Assembly: GCF_042847215.1 (NCBI RefSeq)
Contig: NZ_AP031500.1
Location: 1,798,001 to 1,862,000, forward strand
Reading direction: 5' to 3'
DNA: 64,000 nucleotides
DNA from: Gilvimarinus japonicus
GTDB lineage: Bacteria; Pseudomonadota; Gammaproteobacteria; Pseudomonadales; Cellvibrionaceae
Of the stretch, positions 1 through 9,461 are shown in pieces; the first letter of the stretch is position 1; each line of letters begins with the position of its first letter. Below the pieces are notes generated by a model. It did not search any database. It had not been told where the DNA came from and saw only the letters and a list, made by a program, of their open reading frames with translations. The translations under genes were made by a program, and so were the position numbers.

Positions 1-808
1 CTTTTTTAGGTGGCGTGTAAGGCAGTATCTTAATCAGTACGCCCATTCTTGGGTGATCCAAATAGTGCAGTTCGTCGCTGCGCATTCGGCGTGCTTGGGT
101 CATGGTGATAATCTCGCGAGGCACATAGGGTGCGGCGAGAAAATCGCTTAAAGCGGAGTTTACGTCTTTGTCACTAAAGCTAAACGAGTTTGCGTTACTC
201 GGCGAGTGACTGCTATCCAGTAAATATTGGCTCTCGGTGTTATTCGTCTGTTGCGCTAACCGCTTTTGTGGTTGTTGCGGCAGCACTGGCCACTGGTTGC
301 GGCTTTGTCCTGCGTTGGTTTGAAACTCGCTTAGCCACAGGTTGGTCTTGATGTGCAGGTAGCGAGATACGTTTATATTGACGCTGCCTTCTAGCTCGCT
401 GTGCTCGCCAAATTCTTTGCCGCCAAACACCAATATCGAGGGCGAGTTGTTTTCATCGACAACGATTTGCCGCCACGCCTCGTGAAACAACACTTTAAAT
501 CCCGGTTGCGCATCCAGTCTATCGCTGACGGCATTCAGGTTGCGCGCGTCTCGCGGTAAGCGGTAAAAAGGTGTGCGATCTAAGTCTACGTTTGGCTCGC
601 CATTGGGGTCTTCTGGGTGATAGAGCTGCTGCCAGTTAAATGGGTAGTTCAATTTGATATCTTTAGGCCAAAGCTCGACGCTGTTTTGTTGGGGGCGGCT
701 GTAGATGATCATTTCAATTTGGTACCAGCCCTCAAACGTGCTTTGGGCTGCGCAGAGGTTGCTGCCGAGCAGCAGAGCGGCGAAAAGAGCGACGGCGCGT
801 ACTTTCAT
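1..808 (-). CDS. csiV: CsiV-like periplasmic peptidoglycan-binding protein, 3' end cut by window
   Basis: The minus-strand frame opens with ATG at 808 and stays open to base 1, giving 269 residues without a stop. It begins with a signal peptide (MKVRAVALFAALLLGSNLCA) and then runs as a soluble exported protein. The C-terminal text RRMRSDELHYLDHPRMGVLI is typical of the CsiV family. In Vibrio cholerae, CsiV binds peptidoglycan and is needed for LpoA/PBP1A cell-wall synthesis (established for that family). It lies downstream of mfd on the same strand with an 84-bp gap, a linkage I recall from Pseudomonas. Only the last few residues appear to be missing. Function is by family resemblance only. 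Confidence 0.75.
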   Translation of the reverse strand, partial: MKVRAVALFAALLLGSNLCAAQSTFEGWYQIEMIIYSRPQQNSVELWPKDIKLNYPFNWQQLYHPEDPNGEPNVDLDRTPFYRLPRDARNLNAVSDRLDAQPGFKVLFHEAWRQIVVDENNSPSILVFGGKEFGEHSELEGSVNINVSRYLHIKTNLWLSEFQTNAGQSRNQWPVLPQQPQKRLAQQTNNTESQYLLDSSHSPSNANSFSFSDKDVNSALSDFLAAPYVPREIITMTQARRMRSDELHYLDHPRMGVLIKILPYTPPKK

Positions 809-892
809 AGTGTTTTTCAATTCCGGTTGTCCGGCTGCGGCATGTTTTTAGCCGGAGGCCTTAAATATTTCACGGTTGAGTCTAGCGTTTTT

Positions 893-3800
893 TTAGCCCT
901 CGGTGTTAGCCGGCTTTAGCATTTGCAGTAAATCCTTGACGTGCTCAAGGCGCATTTCAGGGTCGTCCATGGGCAGGGTAAACTTCAAAAGGTTGGCGCC
1001 CTCTAAACGAAATACGTTGGGCTGATTTTGTACCAGCTGAACAATGTTGTACGGGTCGACTGTGGTGTCGGCAGCAAACTCCAGTTTGCCGCCCGTGGCC
1101 GACGCCTCAAGTTTTTTGATGCCTAGCTCGGCCGCTATCAGTTTGATGTCGGTTACCCGCACCAGGTTTTTTACCGGTTCGGGCAGCAGGCCAAAGCGAT
1201 CGATCATCTCTACTTGCAGCTCGCGCAACGCCTCGCTGTTAGTCGCTCCGGCGAGGCGCTTGTACATGACCAGACGCGAGTGAACGTCGGGTAGGTAATC
1301 GTCGGGGATCAGCGCTGGCACCCGTAAGTTGACGTCGGTGTTGTCTTCCAGTGGCTGATTGATGTTGGGCTCTTTGCCAGCGCGCATGGCTTTTACAGCC
1401 CGATCCAGCATATCCATATACAGCGAGAAGCCGATGGTGTGAATTTGGCCGCTCTGCTCATCGCCTAAAAGTTCGCCGGCACCGCGAATCTCCATATCGT
1501 GGGTGGCTAGGGTGAAGCCCGCGCCCAGGTCTTCGGCGGCTGAGATAGCCTCTAGGCGTTTGAGTGAATCGGCGGTCATGGCGCGTCGCTCGGGGGTGAG
1601 CAAGTAGGCGTAAGCCTGATGGTGCGAGCGGCCCACACGGCCGCGCAACTGGTGCAGTTGCGCCAAGCCAAACTTATCGGCGCGGTGAATAATAATGGTG
1701 TTGGCGCTGGGGATGTCGATCCCGGTTTCGATAATCGTCGAGCAGACCATCACATTAAAGCGCTTGTGGTAAAAGTCGGACATGACCTTTTCCAGTTCAC
1801 GCTCGCGCATTTGGCCGTGGCCAATGCCGACGCGGGCCTCGGGCACAAGCTCTTGCAGGGCGCGGGCGGTGCGCTCGATGCTTTTGACCTCGTTGTGCAG
1901 GTAGTACACCTGACCACCGCGTAAGATTTCGCGCAGTACCGCCTCTTTGATGGTGGCATCGTCGTGTTGGCGGACAAAAGTTTTTACCGATAGTCGCCGC
2001 GCTGGCGGTGTAGCGATAATGGATAAGTCGCGTATGCCCGCCATGGACATATTTAAGGTGCGCGGAATCGGTGTGGCGGTCAGGGTCAAAATATCCACCT
2101 CGGCGCGCAGCTTTTTTAGCTGCTCTTTTTGTCGTACGCCAAAGCGGTGCTCTTCGTCGATAATCAGCAAGCCAATGTCTTTGTACTTGATGTCTGGCTG
2201 GATCAGCTTGTGGGTGCCTACCACGATGTCTACTTTGCCGTCGGCTAAGCGCTCTTTAACGGCCTCGACTTCTTTGCTGGTGCGAAACCGGCTCATGACT
2301 TCGATCTCGAACGGCCAGCTGGCAAAACGATCTTTTAGCGATTCGTAGTGCTGTTGGGCGAGCAGGGTGGTGGGCGCTAAAATCGCCACCTGCTTGCCGG
2401 CGTGGGCGGCTACAAATGCCGCGCGCATGGCAACTTCGGTTTTGCCAAAGCCGACGTCGCCGCACACCAAACGGTCCATCGGTTGCGGTGACAACATGTC
2501 TTTGACGACGGCCTCAATGGCGGTCTGTTGATCGGGGGTTTCTTCAAAGGGGAAGCCTGCGGCAAACGTCAGGTAGTCGGTTTTAGGGTCGGCAAAAGCC
2601 AAACCCTTGCGCGCGGCGCGCCGGGCGTAAATGTCTAAGAGCTCGGCGGCGGTGTCGCGCACTTGCTCGGCCGCCTTGCGCTTGGCTTTTTGCCAGGCCT
2701 CCGAGCCGAGTCGGTGCAGAGGTGCGGTTTCTTCATCGGCGCCGCTGTAGCGGCTAATAAGGTGCAAGCTGGTAACTGGCACATAAAGCTTGGCTTCGTC
2801 GGCGTATTCCAGCATCAGGAACTCGCTGGTGTCCCCTTCGACGCTGATGGTCTCCAAGCCGCGATAGCGCCCCACGCCGTGATCGATGTGAACGACGGGT
2901 GCGCCGACTTTAAGCTCGGTGAGGTTTTTAACGACGTTTTCCGCGTTGTCTTGCCCTTGGCGGCGGCGCCGGGTTTGCTGGATACGTTCACCAAACAATT
3001 GCGACTCGGCCACTAAGGCAATGGCGCCGTCGGCGATTACTAGGCCTTGGTCGATGGCGCCAATGGTAATGCCGATACGCTCGTCACCATCGGCAAACGT
3101 CTGCCATTGGTCGATGGTGGCAGGTTTAACGCGAATGCGGCCCAGCAGCTCTAAGAGGGTTTCACGGCGCCCGGCGGACTCGGCACAAAACAGTACGCGG
3201 CCGTTAAACTCCATCAAAAAAGCTTCGATGCTGGTGAGCGGGTTCTCGGCTTGCGCGTGGATGGGCAGCGATGGCGGAATGCTGGAGTCGAAATTCAGCT
3301 GGCCGGCCTTGTCTGGCAATTGCTCGGCGCCAATCTGGGTGCGGCTCATACCTTTGAGGCCGGCAAATAGCTCTTCTTCGCGTAGGTAAATCTCGTGCGG
3401 GGCCAACAGTGGGCGAGTGGGGTCGACCCCGCGAGACTCGTAGCGCGCCCATAGTTCTTGCAAAAAGTGGCTGGCAGCGCCTTGGGTGTCCCCTAATGTG
3501 TAGGCGACGGTATTGCTGGGTAAAAAATCAAACAGCGTACTGTTGTGGTCAAAAAACAGCGGTAAATAATACTCGATGCCCGGCGGCGCAATGCCGTCAC
3601 TGACATCGCGGTAGATCGAGCAGGCGCTGGGGTCCACCTCAAAGCGTTGGTGCCAGCGGTTTTTAAAGCGGCTGATGCCGGCTTTGTCGAGCGGGTATTC
3701 CCGCGCGGGTAGTAGCTCTAGCTTGTCGATTTTATCCTGAGTGAGCTGGGTGTCCGGATCAAAGGTGCGCAGGGTGTCGATCTCGTCGTCGAACAGGTCG

Positions 3801-4357
3801 ATCCGCAGCGGTAAATCGCTGCCCATCGGGAAGATATCAATCAGCGCACCGCGCACCGCAAACTCGCCGTGTTCGTAAACTGTATCGACTACGCGATAGC
3901 CGGCTTGAATTAGGTTGTCGCGCAAGGTGGCAAGATCCAGTGTCTCGCCTACTTTTAAGAGTAAGCTGTTTTGTACAAGGTAGTCTTTGGGCATCAGCCG
4001 TTGCAGCAAGCTGGTAACCGGTACGACCAGTATGCCGTGGTGGGTGCTCGGCAGGTGGTACAAGGTGCGCAGGCGCTCAGAGATAATATCTTGGTGGGGC
4101 GAGATCGAGTCGTAGGGGAGGGTTTCCCAGTCGGCCAAGTGTAGAATATTGAGCTCGGGGCCGGCATAAAAACGCAGTTCGATCTCAAGCCGCTGGGCGC
4201 TGGCGGTGTCGCTGGTAACGGCTAAACTTAATCCCGCATGTTGCCGGGCGGCGCTGGCCAGCGCCAGCGCTTGTGCCCCACCGTGTAATTGCCCCCAGTG
4301 GCGGCGCTCGCCGGGGCGGTCGGTGATGTCGGGGTGGCGAGGATCAAGTTGAGTCAT
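893..4357 (-). CDS. mfd: Transcription-repair coupling factor Mfd
   Basis: The 1154-residue product has the length and domain order of Mfd. It displaces RNA polymerase stalled at DNA lesions and recruits UvrA. An N-terminal UvrB-like region is followed by the RNA-polymerase-interacting domain (VHIDHGVGRYRGLE around residue 490), then the RecG-like helicase with Walker A GDVGFGKTEVAMRAAF, the DEEH box in LIIDEEHRFGV, TATPIPRTLNMSM and GRVGRSHHQAYAYLL, and a C-terminal TRCF domain. The ATG at 4357 (MTQLDPRHPD) was chosen; an upstream in-frame extension to 4444 is low-complexity and unlike the family. It is transcribed divergently from the nqr operon. Confidence 0.97.
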   Translation of the reverse strand: MTQLDPRHPDITDRPGERRHWGQLHGGAQALALASAARQHAGLSLAVTSDTASAQRLEIELRFYAGPELNILHLADWETLPYDSISPHQDIISERLRTLYHLPSTHHGILVVPVTSLLQRLMPKDYLVQNSLLLKVGETLDLATLRDNLIQAGYRVVDTVYEHGEFAVRGALIDIFPMGSDLPLRIDLFDDEIDTLRTFDPDTQLTQDKIDKLELLPAREYPLDKAGISRFKNRWHQRFEVDPSACSIYRDVSDGIAPPGIEYYLPLFFDHNSTLFDFLPSNTVAYTLGDTQGAASHFLQELWARYESRGVDPTRPLLAPHEIYLREEELFAGLKGMSRTQIGAEQLPDKAGQLNFDSSIPPSLPIHAQAENPLTSIEAFLMEFNGRVLFCAESAGRRETLLELLGRIRVKPATIDQWQTFADGDERIGITIGAIDQGLVIADGAIALVAESQLFGERIQQTRRRRQGQDNAENVVKNLTELKVGAPVVHIDHGVGRYRGLETISVEGDTSEFLMLEYADEAKLYVPVTSLHLISRYSGADEETAPLHRLGSEAWQKAKRKAAEQVRDTAAELLDIYARRAARKGLAFADPKTDYLTFAAGFPFEETPDQQTAIEAVVKDMLSPQPMDRLVCGDVGFGKTEVAMRAAFVAAHAGKQVAILAPTTLLAQQHYESLKDRFASWPFEIEVMSRFRTSKEVEAVKERLADGKVDIVVGTHKLIQPDIKYKDIGLLIIDEEHRFGVRQKEQLKKLRAEVDILTLTATPIPRTLNMSMAGIRDLSIIATPPARRLSVKTFVRQHDDATIKEAVLREILRGGQVYYLHNEVKSIERTARALQELVPEARVGIGHGQMRERELEKVMSDFYHKRFNVMVCSTIIETGIDIPSANTIIIHRADKFGLAQLHQLRGRVGRSHHQAYAYLLTPERRAMTADSLKRLEAISAAEDLGAGFTLATHDMEIRGAGELLGDEQSGQIHTIGFSLYMDMLDRAVKAMRAGKEPNINQPLEDNTDVNLRVPALIPDDYLPDVHSRLVMYKRLAGATNSEALRELQVEMIDRFGLLPEPVKNLVRVTDIKLIAAELGIKKLEASATGGKLEFAADTTVDPYNIVQLVQNQPNVFRLEGANLLKFTLPMDDPEMRLEHVKDLLQMLKPANTEG

Positions 4358-4841
4358 AGCGATCTTTTGCAGGTTGCTTGAGGTTGAGGTTGCCTGTGGG
4401 CGCTTGTGCCACGCAGGTGGTTGGCGCGAGCGCGAGGCGGGCATTGTACCCGTTTTTACGGGTTCTGTAGGGGGCTGTTATCCCCAACCGCTGATTGAAT
4501 CGGTCGATTTAGGCAAAGATGCGCTAAAATTGTGCCACGACACTGGTCATTAGCAGTCCTGATCTTTATAATTGCCGCGATTTTTCAGTAGGTTCCGGTT
4601 TGTTCTTTTGCGCCAAAATCTGCCTTTGTCCACCGATAAAGCGGGCTTTTAGCGATAATGCCTCAAACAGAGCTCCTTAGCGGGTTAACGCCTGCACCAA
4701 TAAGAAGCGCCAGACCGGGCTCAAACAATCAATAAGCTTCAATCAATAGAAGCCGTTGACGCACAGTCAACACAGCGACATTGCGGCTCAGCGACTGAGT
4801 CGTGCTACTTATTAATCCAACGAGTGATTAGGCAGAGACGT
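4358..4841. promoter_or_regulatory. Divergent mfd / nqrA intergenic region
   Basis: This 484-bp stretch has no convincing gene and should hold the divergent promoters. Visible structure sits next to nqrA: a tandem pair of CAATCAATA at about 4726 and 4740, the inverted repeat GTTGAC-GCACA-GTCAAC at 4755-4771, and CTCAGCGACTGAG near 4789-4801. These may be regulator sites for nqr, but I cannot name the regulator. The nqrA start at 4842 follows a modest GGCAGAG ribosome site. Confidence 0.45.
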
Positions 4842-6185
4842 ATGATAAAGATTCGTCGGGGATTGGATTTACCTATATCCGGTACACCCGAGCAGACGAT
4901 CGCCGATGGGCCTGAAGCCCGCTCTGTGGCAGTCATCGGCCCAGATTATCACGGCATGAAGCCGACTATGGCCGTAGCCGTAGGCGATAAAGTCAGGCTC
5001 GGACAGCTGTTATTTACCGATAAAAAAACCGAGGGCGTGCGTTACACCGCGCCGGCCGCTGGCACAATCGCGGCGATTCATCGCGGCGAGCGCCGGATGC
5101 TGCAGTCGGTTGTGATCGATGTTGAAGGCGATGAGTCCGAAACATTTAAAGCTTTGAGCGATGCCGAACTAGGCAGCGCGAGCGCCGAGAGCGTGCGTGA
5201 GCTGCTCAATGAAGCCGGGCTGTGGACGGCTTTGCGCACTCGCCCTTACAGCAAGGTGCCCGCCATCGATAGCACGCCCCATGGGATTTTCGTCTCGGCG
5301 ATGGATACCAATCCACTGGCGGCCGACCCTCAGGTTGTGCTTAAAGAGCGCGCCGATGATTTTGTCGCCGGCTTAAAAGTGCTGGCGCGACTCACAGAGG
5401 GTAAAGTTTACGTCTCTAAAGCCCCGGGCGCGGATATTCCAGTGGCGAGTGGCGAGCAATTCTCCGTCAATGAGTTTGGTGGCGTGCACCCGGCCGGTAA
5501 TGTCGGCACTCATATCCATCATTTGGATGCGGTTAGTGCCAGTAAAACCGTCTGGACGATTAACTACCAAGATGTAGCGGCGTTTGGTGCTTTTGTGACT
5601 ACCGGTCGCATCGACACCCGTCGCGTAGTGGCGCTGGCCGGTCCCGCCGTTAACGAGCCGCGCTTAGTGCGCACTCGCATTGGCGCCAACTTGGACGAGT
5701 TAACCGCAGGGCAATTGGCCGGCGAGGGCAATCGTGTTGTTTCGGGCTCTGTATTTGGCGGTCGCACCGCCCGCGGACCCTATGCCTACCTTGGTCGCTA
5801 TCACACGCAAATCAGTGTGCTTAAAGAGGGCGACGATCGCCCGATGCTGCATTATTTGCGTCCCGGCGCTAATCTCTTTTCGGTAATGGGCATTTATTTG
5901 TCAAAGTTGATGCCGTCTAAGCGTTTTGGTTTTACCACCTCGACCAACGGCAGTGAGCGTGCCATGGTGCCTGTGGGCGCCTACGAAAAAGTCATGCCTT
6001 TGGATATTTTACCGACACAACTGCTACGCGCGTTGATTGTGGGTGATAGTGAGTCGGCTCAGCAGCTGGGTTGTTTAGAGTTGGACGAAGAAGATTTGGC
6101 GCTGTGTACATTTGTCTGCCCGGGTAAGTACGAGTACGGCCCTATCTTGCGCGACAATCTCACCATGATCGAGCGGGAGGGCTAA
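4842..6185 (+). CDS. nqrA: Na+-NQR subunit A
   Basis: NqrA is the cytoplasmic, quinone-associated subunit of the sodium-pumping NADH:ubiquinone oxidoreductase. The 447-residue protein starts MIKIRRGLDLPISGTPEQ, the usual NqrA opening, and matches the family length. ATG 4842 is preferred over an in-frame GTG at 4824, which would add six non-conserved residues. It is the first gene of a six-gene operon; nqrB begins two bases after its stop. Confidence 0.97.
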   Translation: MIKIRRGLDLPISGTPEQTIADGPEARSVAVIGPDYHGMKPTMAVAVGDKVRLGQLLFTDKKTEGVRYTAPAAGTIAAIHRGERRMLQSVVIDVEGDESETFKALSDAELGSASAESVRELLNEAGLWTALRTRPYSKVPAIDSTPHGIFVSAMDTNPLAADPQVVLKERADDFVAGLKVLARLTEGKVYVSKAPGADIPVASGEQFSVNEFGGVHPAGNVGTHIHHLDAVSASKTVWTINYQDVAAFGAFVTTGRIDTRRVVALAGPAVNEPRLVRTRIGANLDELTAGQLAGEGNRVVSGSVFGGRTARGPYAYLGRYHTQISVLKEGDDRPMLHYLRPGANLFSVMGIYLSKLMPSKRFGFTTSTNGSERAMVPVGAYEKVMPLDILPTQLLRALIVGDSESAQQLGCLELDEEDLALCTFVCPGKYEYGPILRDNLTMIEREG

Positions 6186-6187
6186 CT

Positions 6188-7393
6188 ATGAAAGCATTAC
6201 GCAATTTTCTCGATAAAATCGAGCCGAGCTTTCACAAGGGCGGCAAATATGAAAAGTGGTACGCTTTGTATGAAGCGGTCGATACTATTTTTTATCGTCC
6301 ATCGGATGTGACCAAAACCACCTCTCATGTACGCGATGGCATCGACCTGAAACGTATTATGATCACCGTGTGGTTGTGCACCTTTCCCGCGATGTTCTTT
6401 GGTATGTACAACGTCGGTCACAACGCCAATATGATTTTGGCAGATATTGGTATGGCCGGTGCCGAAGGCTGGCGCATTGCGCTAATTTCATCCATTGCCG
6501 GTTTTGATCCGAGCAGTGTGTGGGATTGCTTGGTGCACGGCGCCGCTTACTTTCTTCCTATTTATGCCGTAGTGTTTATTGTCGGTGGTTTTTGGGAAGT
6601 GCTGTTTGCCATGGTGCGCGGTCACGAAGTCAACGAAGGCTTTTTTGTTACCTCAGTACTGTTTGCCCTGATTTGCCCGCCCGATTTACCGCTGCTGTAC
6701 GCCGCTCTCGGCATCAGCTTTGGTGTGGTGTTGGGTAAAGAGGTATTTGGTGGTACCGGCAAAAACTTCTTAAACCCTGCCTTAACTGGTCGTGCGTTTT
6801 TGTTTTTTGCGTACCCCGCCAGTATGTCGGGTGATGCCGTATGGACGGCTGTTGATGGCTACACCGGTGCGACGGCACTATCGGTTCTGTCGCAAAACGG
6901 TGTCGAAGCGCTGCAAAACCAGTTGAGCTGGATGGACGCCTTTCTGGGCTTTATGCAGGGCAGTATCGGCGAGACCTCAACCTTAGCCATTTTTATTGGT
7001 GGCGCTGTGTTGCTGGTGATGGGCATTGCCTCTTGGCGCATCGTAGCCGGCGTTATGCTGGGCATGATTGCGACCACCTTGCTGTTTAATTTTACCGGAG
7101 ATGCGAGCTCTAACCCCGCCATGGCAACGCCTTGGTACTGGCATATGGTCATCGGTGGTTTTGCTTTCGGTATGATCTTTATGGCGACCGATCCGGTTTC
7201 GGCCTCTATGACCGATACTGGTAAATACTGGTTTGGTGCTTTGATTGGCTTTATGGTGATTATTATTCGGGTAGTAAACCCTGCCTTCCCCGAAGGCATG
7301 ATGTTGGCGATTTTGTTTGCCAACTTGTTTGCTCCGCTGATTGATTACCTGGTAGTTCGCGCAAATATCAAGCGGAGGTTGGCACGTGGCTAG
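6188..7393 (+). CDS. nqrB: Na+-NQR subunit B, covalent-FMN membrane subunit
   Basis: NqrB is a large membrane subunit of the Na+ pump that carries riboflavin and a covalently bound FMN. The 401-residue protein has many hydrophobic helices. The flavinylation motif DGYTGATALS is at residues 223-232, with Thr229 as the expected FMN acceptor, which ApbE would modify. Other conserved stretches include FGGTGKNFLNPALTGRAF (about 187-204) and FMATDPVSAS. It overlaps nqrC by 8 bases, indicating translational coupling. Confidence 0.97.
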   Translation: MKALRNFLDKIEPSFHKGGKYEKWYALYEAVDTIFYRPSDVTKTTSHVRDGIDLKRIMITVWLCTFPAMFFGMYNVGHNANMILADIGMAGAEGWRIALISSIAGFDPSSVWDCLVHGAAYFLPIYAVVFIVGGFWEVLFAMVRGHEVNEGFFVTSVLFALICPPDLPLLYAALGISFGVVLGKEVFGGTGKNFLNPALTGRAFLFFAYPASMSGDAVWTAVDGYTGATALSVLSQNGVEALQNQLSWMDAFLGFMQGSIGETSTLAIFIGGAVLLVMGIASWRIVAGVMLGMIATTLLFNFTGDASSNPAMATPWYWHMVIGGFAFGMIFMATDPVSASMTDTGKYWFGALIGFMVIIIRVVNPAFPEGMMLAILFANLFAPLIDYLVVRANIKRRLARG

Positions 7394-8168
7394 TAATGAT
7401 TCCATTAAGAAAACAATCACAGTAACGCTGTTGCTGTGTATTGTCTGCTCGGTGGTGGTGTCCACAGCGGCAGTACTTCTGCGCCCGATTCAAGAAGTGA
7501 ACAAATCCTTGGATTTTAAACGCAACATTTTGGCGGCGGCGGGTTTGCTTGAGAAAACCGATAAAGCCAGTGTCGAGAGCCTGTTTGCCGATCGTGTTAA
7601 TACACAAGTGGTGGACTTAGAAACGGGTAAATTTACCGATGCGGTTGATCCGGCTAACTACGATCAGCGCAAAGCCAGTAAAGATCCGGCTCGCTCCACT
7701 GATTTGAGCCCCGATGAGGATCTGGCTAAAATCTCCCGTCGTGAAGAGTACGCCTTGGTGTACATGATCGAGGGTGATTCAGGGCTGGAAACGATAGTCT
7801 TGCCTGTTCGTGGTTACGGTCTGTGGTCGACGCTGTATGGGTTTTTGGCGTTGGACTCTGATTTGAACACCGTTAGAGGTTTGGGCTTTTACGAGCACGG
7901 TGAAACGCCGGGGCTTGGTGGTGAGGTTGATAACCCATCTTGGAAAGCCCAGTGGGAAGGAAAACAAGCCTACGACAGTGACGGCGATGTGGAACTGACC
8001 GTTATTAAAGGCAAAGTTGACCCGCAATCTAAAGATGCAGATCACCAGGTTGATGGCTTGTCGGGTGCCACCTTGACCAGTCGCGGTGTGGCGAATCTGA
8101 TCCATTTTTGGTTGAGCGAAGATGGCTACAAGCCCTTTCTTACCAACCTGAAAAACGGGGAGGCTTAA
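7386..8168 (+). CDS. nqrC: Na+-NQR subunit C, covalent-FMN periplasmic subunit
   Basis: NqrC is anchored by one N-terminal helix (about residues 10-32) and exposes an FMN-binding domain. The motif DGLSGATLTS is at residues 223-232, with Thr229 as the expected covalent FMN site. The 260-residue length is normal. The start is GTG 7386, eight bases inside nqrB, because MASNDSIKKT matches the usual lysine-containing N-terminus. Electron transfer within the complex passes through this subunit. Confidence 0.97.
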   Translation: MASNDSIKKTITVTLLLCIVCSVVVSTAAVLLRPIQEVNKSLDFKRNILAAAGLLEKTDKASVESLFADRVNTQVVDLETGKFTDAVDPANYDQRKASKDPARSTDLSPDEDLAKISRREEYALVYMIEGDSGLETIVLPVRGYGLWSTLYGFLALDSDLNTVRGLGFYEHGETPGLGGEVDNPSWKAQWEGKQAYDSDGDVELTVIKGKVDPQSKDADHQVDGLSGATLTSRGVANLIHFWLSEDGYKPFLTNLKNGEA

Positions 8169-8172
8169 GATT

Positions 8173-8835
8173 ATGAAAGTCAAAGAGCTATTATTTGCGC
8201 CGATATTCTCCAATAACCCAATTGCGTTGCAGATTTTGGGTATTTGTTCGGCCTTGGCGGTTACCAGTAAATTGTCGGTTACGGTGGTTATGTGTATTGC
8301 ACTAACCTCGGTAACGGCTTTTTCTAACCTGTTTGTCTCGCTGGTGCGCAACCACGCTCCGGGGAGCATTCGTATTATCATCCAGATGACTATTATCGCC
8401 TCGCTGGTAATTGTGGTCGATCAGGTGCTAAAGGCCTACGCCTTTGAAATCAGCAAGCAGCTGTCGGTATTTGTTGGGTTGATTATCACCAACTGTATCG
8501 TTATGGGGCGCGCTGAAGCTTTCGCCATGAAAAACCCACCACTGCCAAGCTTTTTAGATGGCGTTGGTAACGGTTTGGGCTACAGCGCTATGTTGCTGGG
8601 CTTGGCGTTTGTACGTGAACTGTTAGGCTCGGGTAGCCTGTTTGGTACTCAGTTGTTGCCATTGGCCACCGAAGGTGGTTGGTACACACCAAACGGTTTG
8701 CTGCTGTTGCCGCCAAGTGCGTTCTTTTTGATTGGTTTGTTTATCTGGGGCATCCGCTCCTGGAAAAAAGATCAAGTAGAAGAGCCCGATTATAAAATCG
8801 CACCTAACACCAAGCCGCTAGCTAAGGAGGCCTGA
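8173..8835 (+). CDS. nqrD: Na+-NQR subunit D
   Basis: NqrD is an integral membrane subunit related to RnfE; with NqrE it forms the iron-containing membrane core of the pump. The 220-residue protein is almost wholly hydrophobic. The NCIVMGRAEAFA stretch in its middle contains the conserved cysteine that, in solved Nqr structures, helps bind an Fe centre between NqrD and NqrE. It lies 4 bases after nqrC and 2 bases before nqrE. Confidence 0.96.
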   Translation: MKVKELLFAPIFSNNPIALQILGICSALAVTSKLSVTVVMCIALTSVTAFSNLFVSLVRNHAPGSIRIIIQMTIIASLVIVVDQVLKAYAFEISKQLSVFVGLIITNCIVMGRAEAFAMKNPPLPSFLDGVGNGLGYSAMLLGLAFVRELLGSGSLFGTQLLPLATEGGWYTPNGLLLLPPSAFFLIGLFIWGIRSWKKDQVEEPDYKIAPNTKPLAKEA

Positions 8836-8837
8836 TC

Positions 8838-9446
8838 ATGGAAGCGTATTTGAGCTTATTTGTTCGGTCGATTTTTATCGACAACATGGCCCTGGCTTTC
8901 TTTTTGGGCATGTGTACCTTGCTGGCTGTATCGAAAAAAATCGGTGCGGCGTTTGGTTTGGGTATTGCCGTTATTGTGGTGCAAACCATTACCGTGCCGG
9001 TTAATAACTTGCTGTACACCTATGTGTTGGCTGATGGTGCACTGGCGTGGGCGGGTTTGCCTAATGTTGATTTGAGCTTCTTGGGGCTGATTTCTTACAT
9101 TGGTGTTATTGCCGCTTTGGTTCAGATCCTTGAGATGGTGCTCGATAAATACGTTCCTGCGCTGTACAACGCGCTGGGTGTATTTTTGCCGCTCATTACC
9201 GTGAACTGTGCCATTTTGGGTGGCTCTCTGTTTATGGTTGAGCGCGATTACAACTTTGGCGAGAGTGTCGTCTTTGGTGTTGGCTCTGGTGTGGGTTGGG
9301 CGTTGGCTATTACCGCACTGGCCGGTATCCGCGAAAAGATGAAGTACAGTGATGTGCCCGAAGGGCTTCGCGGCCTGGGTATTACTTTTATTACCGTGGG
9401 CCTGATGTCGCTTGGCTTTATGTCATTCGGCGGCATTGATCTGTAA
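8838..9446 (+). CDS. nqrE: Na+-NQR subunit E
   Basis: NqrE is the RnfA-like partner of NqrD. The 202-residue protein starts MEAYLSLFVRSIFIDNMALA, with the typical NqrE sequence and about six membrane helices. TVNCAILGGSLF carries the conserved cysteine opposite that of NqrD. Position and length are canonical. It is preceded by a strong AAGGAGG site (8824-8830). Confidence 0.96.
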   Translation: MEAYLSLFVRSIFIDNMALAFFLGMCTLLAVSKKIGAAFGLGIAVIVVQTITVPVNNLLYTYVLADGALAWAGLPNVDLSFLGLISYIGVIAALVQILEMVLDKYVPALYNALGVFLPLITVNCAILGGSLFMVERDYNFGESVVFGVGSGVGWALAITALAGIREKMKYSDVPEGLRGLGITFITVGLMSLGFMSFGGIDL

Positions 9447-9461
9447 TCAGCGAGGATTCAC

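Noticed and set aside
6859..7465. Long minus-strand open frames opposite nqrB and nqrC (and similar ones opposite mfd, comEC and capsid genes)
   Set aside because: They overlap strongly conserved genes, lack ribosome sites and read as unnatural compositions.
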